Source of the DNA: Microvirga arvi
Lineage (GTDB): Bacteria > Pseudomonadota > Alphaproteobacteria > Rhizobiales > Beijerinckiaceae
Assembly (NCBI RefSeq): GCF_016892765.1
Contig: NZ_JAFEMD010000002.1
Span: forward strand, 62,001 to 126,000
Length of the DNA: 64,000 nucleotides
Direction of reading: 5' to 3'
Of this stretch, positions 37,050-44,149 are shown in pieces; the first letter of the stretch is position 1, and every line of letters starts with the position of its first letter. The notes beneath the pieces are model-generated. The model ran no database searches, was not told where the DNA came from, and saw only the letters and a program-made list of their open reading frames with translations. Both the position numbers and the translations under genes were made by a program.

Positions 37050-37640
37050 ATGGCTGAGAACCCGCACATCCAACGCAAGATGCACCGCACGGCTTTCGCC
37101 TGCGTCGGCATCGTCGTGGGTATGGTCGGCTTGGCTTACGCCTCCGTGCCCCTCTACGACCTTTTCTGCAAGGTCACCGGGTTTGGCGGCATGCCGGTCG
37201 CTGTCGACAGCAACGGTTCGCAGGTGATGGACAGGACCATCTCCGTCCGCTTCGACTCCAATGTCGCGCCCGGCCTGAACTGGCGCTTCGCTCCGGAGAC
37301 GCCCGAGGTCAAGGTCAAGCTCGGCGAGACCACGACGGTCCTCTACAAGGTCACCAACAAGGGCGACAGGCCGAGCACGGGCATTGCCACCTACAACGTG
37401 CAGCCCGACCTCGCGGGCACCTATTTTTCGAAGCTCGAATGCTTCTGCTTCACCGAGCAGACCCTGCAGCCGGGCGAAACCCTGGAATCCGCGGTCGTGT
37501 TCTACGTCGATCCCCGTCTCGTGCAGGATCGCGACGTGAAGGACCTCACATCCATCACCCTCTCCTACACCTACTTCCCCTCCAAAGGGGGCAAGCCGGT
37601 GGCGGAAGTGACATCATCCACCAAACCCATCGCTCAATAA
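37050..37640 (+). CDS. ctaG: Cytochrome c oxidase assembly protein CtaG (Cox11)
   Basis: 196 residues: one N-terminal membrane helix (AFACVGIVVGMVGLAYASVP), then a periplasmic copper-binding domain with the Cox11 motif KLECFCFTEQTLQPGE. Inserts CuB into subunit I. Family features PLYDLFCKVTGFGG and YFPSKGG are present. Confidence 0.96.
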   Translation: MAENPHIQRKMHRTAFACVGIVVGMVGLAYASVPLYDLFCKVTGFGGMPVAVDSNGSQVMDRTISVRFDSNVAPGLNWRFAPETPEVKVKLGETTTVLYKVTNKGDRPSTGIATYNVQPDLAGTYFSKLECFCFTEQTLQPGETLESAVVFYVDPRLVQDRDVKDLTSITLSYTYFPSKGGKPVAEVTSSTKPIAQ

Positions 37641-37708
37641 GGGACGTGACAACTTAAGCGGAAACGTCTTAAAGCGAGTTCACATTCGAGGCACGGAGAC
37701 GACACGAA

Positions 37709-38572
37709 ATGGCCGAGGCCCACGCCAAGAACCACGACTACCACATCCTTGAACCGAGCCCGTGGCCGCTGATCGGCGCAGTCAGCGCCTTCCTGCTGAC
37801 ATCAGGGTTCGTGACGTGGTGGAAGGATATCCACATCGCCGGGATGGATCTCGGTCCCTTCATCTTCGGCGCGGGCATCATCGGCGTTCTCTATACCATG
37901 CTGTCCTGGTGGACCGACGTGGTGAAGGAGGCAAATACCGGCTCTCACACCCGCGTGGTCCAGCTTCATCACCGCTACGGCATGATCATGTTCATCGCCT
38001 CCGAGGTGATGTTCTTCGCTGCCTGGTTCTGGGCCTATTTCGATGCGGCTCTCTATGCCGGCGACCCGCAGCTCTACTCGCGTGTCGAGACGCTCGGCGG
38101 CGTGTGGCCTCCGAAGGGGATCGAGACCTTCAACCCCTGGCACCTGCCGCTTCTCAACACCCTGATCCTGCTCACCTCGGGCACCACGGTCACCTGGGCG
38201 CACCACGCGCTCCTGGAGAACGACCGCCAGGGCCTCAAGATGGGCCTGTGGCTCACGGTGCTCCTAGGGTTCATCTTCACCTGCGTTCAGGCCTACGAGT
38301 ACAGCCATGCGGCCTTCGGGTTCAGCGGCAACATCTACGGCGCCACCTTCTTCATGGCGACGGGCTTCCACGGCGCGCACGTGATCATCGGCACGATCTT
38401 CCTGGCCATCTGCCTGCTGCGCGCCTATCGCGGCGACTTCACGCCCAAGCAGCATCTCGGCTTCGAGTTCGCCGCCTGGTACTGGCACTTCGTCGACGTG
38501 GTGTGGCTCTTCCTCTTCGCCGCCATCTACGTGTGGGGCTACGGCGGACCGGTGGCCGGCGGCGGTCACTGA
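37709..38572 (+). CDS. coxC: Cytochrome c oxidase subunit III
   Basis: 287 residues, seven membrane helices. [20 protein letters not shown] at the N-terminus, [18 protein letters not shown] with the conserved Glu, [19 protein letters not shown] and [20 protein letters not shown] at the C-terminus are standard. Followed by an intrinsic terminator-like hairpin. Confidence 0.97.
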   Translation: MAEAHAKNHDYHILEPSPWPLIGAVSAFLLTSGFVTWWKDIHIAGMDLGPFIFGAGIIGVLYTMLSWWTDVVKEANTGSHTRVVQLHHRYGMIMFIASEVMFFAAWFWAYFDAALYAGDPQLYSRVETLGGVWPPKGIETFNPWHLPLLNTLILLTSGTTVTWAHHALLENDRQGLKMGLWLTVLLGFIFTCVQAYEYSHAAFGFSGNIYGATFFMATGFHGAHVIIGTIFLAICLLRAYRGDFTPKQHLGFEFAAWYWHFVDVVWLFLFAAIYVWGYGGPVAGGGH

Positions 38573-38597
38573 CCGCGCCCATCGCGAAAAATCCGGC

Positions 38598-38628
38598 AAG
38601 GGCGGCTTCAAGGCCGCCCTTCGCTTTT
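38598..38628 (+). terminator. Terminator-like hairpin after coxC
   Basis: AAGGGCGGC (38598-38606), six-base loop, GCCGCCCTT (38613-38621), then CGCTTTT. Nine-base perfect stem. Downstream genes DUF983 and surf1 may therefore be partly separate from the main cox transcript. Confidence 0.65.
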
Positions 38629-38684
38629 CGGGAGACCGTCACCATGTGTCGGTCAGCCCCGCCGCCCCATTCTGGAGAAAAGCC

Positions 38685-39056
38685 GTGGCTCACGATCCTT
38701 CCGCGCCCTCGCCCATCACCACCGGCCTCAAGGGCCTATGCCCCCGCTGCGGCAAGGGACATGTGTTCGACGGCTTCCTCAAGGTTCGGCCGAAATGCGA
38801 GGTCTGCGGCCTCGATCTCGCCTTTACCGACACGGGCGATGGCCCTGCCTTCTTCGTCATGTCGTTCGTCGGTATCGTGGTGGTGGCTCTCGCCCTCTGG
38901 ACCGAGTTCACCTACGAGCCGCCGATCTGGCTCCATCTCGTCATGTGGACGGTTCTGAGCATTGCCCTGAGCCTCCTCCTGGTGCGGCCGCTCAAGGGCG
39001 TTCTGATGAACCTGCAATACCACCACAAGGCCGAGGAAGGGCGCTTCGAGAAGTGA
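38685..39056 (+). CDS. DUF983 membrane protein
   Basis: 123 residues. A zinc-ribbon-like pair CPRCGKGHVFDGFLKVRPKC with CEVCGLD opens the protein, followed by two membrane helices (FFVMSFVGIVVVALALW, LVMWTVLSIALSLLLVRPL). DUF983 genes accompany cox operons in rhizobia and are thought to help oxidase assembly, but the role is not established. GTG at 38685 has GGAG seven bases upstream; a GTG at 38646 is an alternative. Stop overlaps the SURF1 start (GTGA). Confidence 0.85.
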   Translation: MAHDPSAPSPITTGLKGLCPRCGKGHVFDGFLKVRPKCEVCGLDLAFTDTGDGPAFFVMSFVGIVVVALALWTEFTYEPPIWLHLVMWTVLSIALSLLLVRPLKGVLMNLQYHHKAEEGRFEK

Positions 39057-39814
39057 CCGCCTCCGGCCTGCACAAGGGGCGCTCCCTCGTCCTCCCGGGA
39101 CTCGCGACCCTGATCGCCCTTGCCATCCTGATCGGCCTCGGCACCTGGCAGCTCCAGCGCAAGGCCTGGAAGGAAGACCTGATCTCACAGATCGAGACCC
39201 GCGCCTATGCCGAGCCCGGCGCCATCCTGCCGGAAGCGGATTGGCCCACCTGGCGCGCCGACCAGGACGAGTTCAGGAAGGTGCGGGTGTCGGGCGCCTT
39301 CCTTCATGAGTTCGAAGCCCCGGTCTACGGCCTTGCCCGCGGCGAGCGGCAGGGCGCGCCGATCCAGGGCTATTATCTGATCACGCCGCTGAAACTGGCG
39401 AGCGGCGCCATCGTGATGGTCAACCGCGGTTTCGTGCCGACCGACCTGCGCGATCCGGCCCGCCGCTCCGAAAGCCAGCCCGCAGGCGGTGTCACGGTCA
39501 CCGGCCTCGTGCGGGCGCCCGAAGTCCGCAACTCCTTCACTCCCAATGACGATCCGGCCCGCAATCAATGGTTCGCCCGCGATCCTCAAGCAATCGCGGC
39601 AGCCCATAACCTGGAGCGCGTCGCGCCCTTCCTGATCGATGCCGATGCGAGCCCCAATCCCGGCGGCTGGCCCCGCGGCGGGCAGACGCCGCTGACCCTG
39701 CCGAACAATCACCTGCAATACGCGATCACCTGGTACGGCATCGCGCTGACGCTTATCGGGGTCTTCGCGACCTTTGCCTGGCGTCGGCTGAAGGAGCCGG
39801 CTCAGCCGAGCTGA
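39053..39814 (+). CDS. SURF1-family oxidase assembly protein
   Basis: 253 residues with a helix at each end (LVLPGLATLIALAILIGLGT; YAITWYGIALTLIGVFATF) and the SURF1 signature GTWQLQRKAWKEDLI and VNRGFVPTDLRDP. Helps insert heme a into subunit I. The GTG start overlaps the DUF983 stop by four bases, showing translational coupling. Confidence 0.93.
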   Translation: MTASGLHKGRSLVLPGLATLIALAILIGLGTWQLQRKAWKEDLISQIETRAYAEPGAILPEADWPTWRADQDEFRKVRVSGAFLHEFEAPVYGLARGERQGAPIQGYYLITPLKLASGAIVMVNRGFVPTDLRDPARRSESQPAGGVTVTGLVRAPEVRNSFTPNDDPARNQWFARDPQAIAAAHNLERVAPFLIDADASPNPGGWPRGGQTPLTLPNNHLQYAITWYGIALTLIGVFATFAWRRLKEPAQPS

Positions 39815-40158
39815 AACTGGAAGAATAGACCGAAGCCGAGGATGATCAGGCCCGCGCTGACGACCTTGGCGACGAACAGATATTTCAGGAGCGACTCATT
39901 CTCCGCCTTTCGCTCCGCCCTCTCGGCGCGAGTCATGTTCGCCTGTGCCTTGAACTGCTCAGCGTAGAGCGAGGTCGTCATGGTGTGGCCCACGGCGCCG
40001 TCCTTCTCCAGCTCGATGCGCTGGGCCATGACGCCGATGATGAGACCGAGAACACCCAGGCCGATGAAGCCCGCGAGCAGGAACGATCCCACCGCAACCC
40101 CTGCCAGCACGCCCACCAGGACGGGGAGCAGGATCCAGTCGATCCGTCTCATGCGCAT
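39802..40158 (-). CDS. Hypothetical small membrane protein
   Basis: 118 residues, three membrane helices: WILLPVLVGVLAGVAVGSFL with LAGFIGLGVLGLIIGVMAQR, a charged cytoplasmic stretch rich in Arg/Glu (MTRAERAERKAENESLLKYL), then VVSAGLIILGFGLFFQF. Convergent with surf1 and overlapping its end by 13 bases. AGGAC precedes the start. Function unknown. Confidence 0.7.
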   Translation of the reverse strand: MRMRRIDWILLPVLVGVLAGVAVGSFLLAGFIGLGVLGLIIGVMAQRIELEKDGAVGHTMTTSLYAEQFKAQANMTRAERAERKAENESLLKYLFVAKVVSAGLIILGFGLFFQFQLG

Positions 40159-40171
40159 GAACCCGGTCCTC

Positions 40172-40312
40172 TTTAGCGCGTCCTGCGGACCCAGAGGGCC
40201 ACGTCAGTGAAAAGTGGACCCGGTTTTCCGCCCGAACGATGCGCTCATCCAAAAAGGGAGCATCAGATGGATCCTAAAAGTGCAAGTCCACTTTTAGGTC
40301 CGATGCTCTAGT
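40172..40312. repeat. Palindromic MITE-like repeat, copy R4
   Basis: Begins TTTAGCGCGTCCTGCGGACC, includes GTGAAAAGTGGACCCGG and TTTTCCGC, and ends TTTTAGGTCCGATGCTCTAG. Nearly complete copy between the membrane protein and GNAT genes. Confidence 0.85.
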
Positions 40313-40460
40313 GGAAGGCGAGCTTGGCTTGTAATCCTATCTATTGTACCATGCCTTCCATGTTCACGCTTCTCATGACCGTAACCCATCTCACGATGCG
40401 CCTTGCAGGGCGCACGGGAGAGGCTTTGCGCGTCTAGAACAAGCGTCGAGCATTCCCGGC

Positions 40461-40486
40461 AAGCCCTGCGGAGACGAGCAGGGCTT
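40461..40486 (+). other. Hairpin in the GNAT leader
   Basis: AAGCCCTGC (40461-40469) pairs with GCAGGGCTT (40478-40486) across an eight-base loop, 45 bases before the GNAT start. A leader structure or attenuator is possible. The rest of the 40313-40530 stretch shows nothing else. Confidence 0.4.
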
Positions 40487-40530
40487 CTTCGCAGTTCCGT
40501 TCGCCTCCGCCTCATCCAGAGGAGAGCGAC

Positions 40531-41067
40531 ATGAACCTGCAATCAGCATCCGATCCACCCAATTCCGCGGCGGCCGACGAGATCGTCATCCGCGCGGCGC
40601 GGCCATGCGACTGCGAAGGCATCGCAGCGCTCGGTGACAACCCGGGTTACCGATGGGGCACCTTGCGCCTGCCCTATCGGACACCCGAAGCGATCCGGAA
40701 ATGGCTTGAGAGCATCGATCCAGCCAACAACATCAGCCTCGTGGTCGAGCATTCCGGCCGGATCATCGGCAACGGCGGCTTCGAGCGCCAGCAAGGCCGA
40801 CGCGCTCACGTCGCCTATCTCGGCATGGGCCTGCACGACGATTTTCACGGCCGGGGCATCGGCTCGCGGCTGATGCGCGAGCTCATCATGATCGCCGACG
40901 ACTGGCTGAACCTGAGGCGGATCGAACTGACCGTCTATGTGGACAACAAGCCGGCGATCGCCCTCTACAAGCGCAACGGCTTCGAGATCGAGGGTACCCA
41001 CCGGGATTTCGCCTTTCGGGGCGGCGCCTTCGCCGATGCCTATGCCATGGCGCGGATAAAACCATGA
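40531..41067 (+). CDS. GNAT-family N-acetyltransferase
   Basis: 178 residues. Acetyl-CoA-binding motif A HGRGIGSRLMRELIMIADD, preceded by YLGMGLHDDF and followed by the family end pattern VDNKPAIALYKRNGFEIEGT. Resembles YhhY/RimJ-like acetyltransferases acting on amino groups of small molecules or proteins. GGAGAG lies before the ATG. Threonine synthase follows 76 bases later. Confidence 0.88.
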   Translation: MNLQSASDPPNSAAADEIVIRAARPCDCEGIAALGDNPGYRWGTLRLPYRTPEAIRKWLESIDPANNISLVVEHSGRIIGNGGFERQQGRRAHVAYLGMGLHDDFHGRGIGSRLMRELIMIADDWLNLRRIELTVYVDNKPAIALYKRNGFEIEGTHRDFAFRGGAFADAYAMARIKP

Positions 41068-41143
41068 ACTCTGCGACCGGATGCGGCTTGCCGTGTCCGG
41101 TCCATAACCATAATGTCCGGCCGAATTTTCCAGGAGATCGACT

Positions 41144-42559
41144 GTGCTCCATGTCTCGACCCGGGGGGAAGCCCCCGCGCTCGGTTTCGCCGATGCCTTG
41201 CTGACCGGTCTTGCCCGGGATGGCGGCCTCTACCTGCCGGCAAGCTGGCCGACCTTGGCTGCGGACACGATCCGGGGCTTTGCCGGGCAGCCCTATGCGG
41301 AGGTGGCGAAAGCCGTGCTCGGACCGCTGGTCGACGGCGACATCCCCGCGGCCGAGCTTGGGCGCATGATCGATGCCTCTTATGCATCGTTCCGCCATGA
41401 GGCCGTCTGCCCCCTGACCCAGCTTGGCGACAACCTCTTCGTGCTCGAGCTCTTCCATGGCCCCACCCTTGCCTTCAAGGACGTGGCCATGCAGCTGCTC
41501 GGCCGCCTGATGGACCATGTGCTCAAGGCCCGCGGGACGCGGGCCACCATCGTCGGCGCGACCTCGGGCGACACGGGGAGCGCTGCGGTCGAGGCCTTCA
41601 AGGGGCTCGATCAGGTCGACATCTTCATCCTCTACCCGCATGGCCGCGTCTCCGACGTGCAGCGCCGGCAGATGACGACGGTCGCCTCGCCCAATGTCCA
41701 TGCGCTCGCCGTGGAAGGCACCTTCGACGATTGCCAGACCATGGTGAAGGGCATGTTCAACCATGCCCGCTTCCGCGACGAGCTGCAGCTCTCAGGGGTC
41801 AACTCCATCAACTGGGCGCGCGTCGCCGCACAGGCCGTCTATTACTTCACCGCCGCCGTAGCGCTTGGCTCCCCTCACCGCCCCGTCTCGTTCTCGGTGC
41901 CCACGGGCAATTTCGGCGACATCCTCGCCGGCTGGGCCGCCAAGCGCATGGGCCTTCCCATCGACCGGCTGATGATCGGCACCAATGCCAACGACATTCT
42001 CGCCCGCACGCTGGGCTCCGGCGCCTACGAGATCAAGGGCGTGCACCCCACGACTTCGCCCTCCATGGACATCCAGATCTCGTCCAATTTCGAGCGCCTG
42101 CTGTTCGAAGCCTACGGCCGCAATGGCGAGGCGATCCGCCGCCTCATGGCAAGCCTCCACCAGTCCCGCGCCTTCCTGATCGAGGCCGAGCCGCTGGCCC
42201 GCATCCGCGAGGAATTCTCGGCCCAGGCCGTGAATGAGGACAATGTCGTGGAGGAGATGGCCGAGACCTATCGCAAGACCGGATACGTGCTCGATCCGCA
42301 CAGCGCCGTCGGCACCCGCGCCGGACGCGCCCTCCTGAAGCAAAACCCGGAAGTGCCCGTGGTGGCTCTCTCCACCGCGCATCCTGCGAAATTCCCGGAT
42401 GCGGTCGAGCGTGCGACGGGCGTTCGCCCCGCACTTCCGCCGCACATGGGTGATCTGATGGAGCGCAGGGAGAGCTTCACGGTTCTTCCCAACGACCAAG
42501 CTGCGGTCGAGCGCTTCATCCGCGAGCGCGCGCGGGCGGTCAAAGGCGCTGCCGCATGA
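41144..42559 (+). CDS. thrC: Threonine synthase
   Basis: 471 residues; PLP enzyme converting O-phosphohomoserine to threonine. The PLP lysine is in HGPTLAFKDVAMQLLGRLMD; GATSGDTGSAAVEAFKGLDQ and VPTGNFGDILAGWAAKRMGL form the cofactor and phosphate sites. GTG start with AGGAG upstream. Its partner thrB is about 7 kb away on the other strand. Overlaps the M16 peptidase start by four bases. Confidence 0.97.
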   Translation: MLHVSTRGEAPALGFADALLTGLARDGGLYLPASWPTLAADTIRGFAGQPYAEVAKAVLGPLVDGDIPAAELGRMIDASYASFRHEAVCPLTQLGDNLFVLELFHGPTLAFKDVAMQLLGRLMDHVLKARGTRATIVGATSGDTGSAAVEAFKGLDQVDIFILYPHGRVSDVQRRQMTTVASPNVHALAVEGTFDDCQTMVKGMFNHARFRDELQLSGVNSINWARVAAQAVYYFTAAVALGSPHRPVSFSVPTGNFGDILAGWAAKRMGLPIDRLMIGTNANDILARTLGSGAYEIKGVHPTTSPSMDIQISSNFERLLFEAYGRNGEAIRRLMASLHQSRAFLIEAEPLARIREEFSAQAVNEDNVVEEMAETYRKTGYVLDPHSAVGTRAGRALLKQNPEVPVVALSTAHPAKFPDAVERATGVRPALPPHMGDLMERRESFTVLPNDQAAVERFIRERARAVKGAAA

Positions 42560-43839
42560 ACCAGCATTTCGTCCGCGAGAAGCGGATCGACATCACCACC
42601 CTGCCGAACGGGCTGATGGTCGCCACCGAACGCATGCCCGAGATCGCGACCGCAACGCTCGGCGTCTGGGTCGGCACCGGCTCACGCCACGAGCAGCCGC
42701 ATGAGCATGGGCTGTCGCATCTGATCGAGCACATGGCGTTCAAGGGCACGGCGCGGCGCTCGGCCCGCCAGATCGCCGAGGACATCGAGAATGTGGGCGG
42801 CGACATCAATGCCGCGACTAGCGTCGAGTATACAAGCTACACGGCGCGCGTGCTCGGCGAGAACGTGGACGTCGCCCTCGACGTGCTCGGCGACATCCTC
42901 ATCCACTCGGCCTTCGATGCGGGCGAGCTCGCCCGCGAGAAGGGCGTGATCCTGCAGGAATACGCCGCTGTCGAGGACACGCCGGACGATCTCATCTACG
43001 ACGCCTTCATGGAAACGGCCTTCGCCGGCCAGGCCGTCGGCCGCCCGATCCTCGGCACGCCCGACACCATCAAGAGCTTCGACGAGGCAACGATCCGGGC
43101 TTTCCTGGCTCGGGAATACACGCCCGGCAAGATGGTGCTGGCCGCGGCCGGCGACGTGGAGCACGCCCGGATCGTCGATCTGGCCGATCGCCTGTTCGGC
43201 GCCATGCCTTCCGTCGAAGCGCGGCAGCCTGAATCCGGGCGCTATACCGGCGGCGAACGACGGATTTCCCGCAAGCTCGAACAGGCGAATCTCGTGCTCG
43301 GTCTGCCGGGGCTCTCGTTCAAGGACCCGAACTACTATGCCGCGCACCTCTTCGCCCACATGCTCGGCGGCGGCCTGACCTCGCGGCTCTGGCACGAGGT
43401 GCGCGAGACCCGCGGCCTCGCCTATTCCATTGATTCCTTCCACTGGCCTTTCTCCGATTGCGGTCTTTTCGGAATCGGTGCCGGAACGGCAGGCTCTGAC
43501 GTGCGGGAGCTGATGGACGTGACGCTCGCCTGCATGGGCCAGGCGACGCAGGACATCAGCGAGATCGAGCTGATCCGCGCCAAGGCGCAGATGAAGGTGG
43601 CCCTGCTCACGGCCCTGGAAACCCCGGGCGGCCGCATCGAGCGCGTGGCCCGCCAGCTCCTGTCCTGGGGACGGATCGTCGCCAGCGAGGAGATCGTCCG
43701 AAAGGTCGATGCGCTCGAGGTGGAGCATGTGCGCGAGGCCGGACAGCGTCTTCTCCAGGGCACGCCGACGCTCGCGGCCATCGGACCCATCAAGGACCTG
43801 CCGTCGCTGGAGAGCATCGCTTCGGGACTGCGCGGGTAG
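42556..43839 (+). CDS. M16-family zinc peptidase (processing-peptidase type)
   Basis: 427 residues, the bacterial relative of mitochondrial processing peptidase beta. Inverted zinc motif HGLSHLIEHMAFKGTA (HxxEH, near residue 54) with the distal glutamate in DIHSAFDAGELAREKGVILQ region, and a C-terminal inactive-like domain (LGGGLTSRLWHEVRETRGLA). ATGA overlap with thrC stop implies coupling. The TAG stop coincides with the left end of repeat R5. Confidence 0.93.
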   Translation: MNQHFVREKRIDITTLPNGLMVATERMPEIATATLGVWVGTGSRHEQPHEHGLSHLIEHMAFKGTARRSARQIAEDIENVGGDINAATSVEYTSYTARVLGENVDVALDVLGDILIHSAFDAGELAREKGVILQEYAAVEDTPDDLIYDAFMETAFAGQAVGRPILGTPDTIKSFDEATIRAFLAREYTPGKMVLAAAGDVEHARIVDLADRLFGAMPSVEARQPESGRYTGGERRISRKLEQANLVLGLPGLSFKDPNYYAAHLFAHMLGGGLTSRLWHEVRETRGLAYSIDSFHWPFSDCGLFGIGAGTAGSDVRELMDVTLACMGQATQDISEIELIRAKAQMKVALLTALETPGGRIERVARQLLSWGRIVASEEIVRKVDALEVEHVREAGQRLLQGTPTLAAIGPIKDLPSLESIASGLRG

Positions 43840-43948
43840 CGCATTGTGCGGAAAAGTGGCCCCGGTTTTCCGCTCCAACGATGCGCTCTTCAAAGAAGAG
43901 CATCGGATGGATCCCAAAAGTGCAAGTCCACTTTTGGGTCCGATGCCC
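43836..43948. repeat. Palindromic MITE-like repeat, copy R5
   Basis: Starts GTAGCGCATTGTGCGGAAAA, has the core AGCATCGGATGGATCC and CAAAAGTG/CACTTTTG, and ends GGTCCGATGCCCTG. It begins at and supplies the stop codon of the M16 peptidase. The remaining 43949-44149 stretch shows no gene. Confidence 0.82.
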
Positions 43949-44149
43949 TGTTTTTCCGCCGCGTCTGCCCCATGGGCATGGCGAATTCTCCTCAATCCCG
44001 CCGCAAACGGGCCGCATGGCGCGTGATAACGATAACAACCGAGTCCTGCGGACAAGTGGGAGCCTCTTGCGGCTCCACCTTGCTCTCAAGCCTCCTGACC
44101 GGTACCAATCCTGTTCCATTGTTTTAGTACCGGACGAAAGACCGAAGCA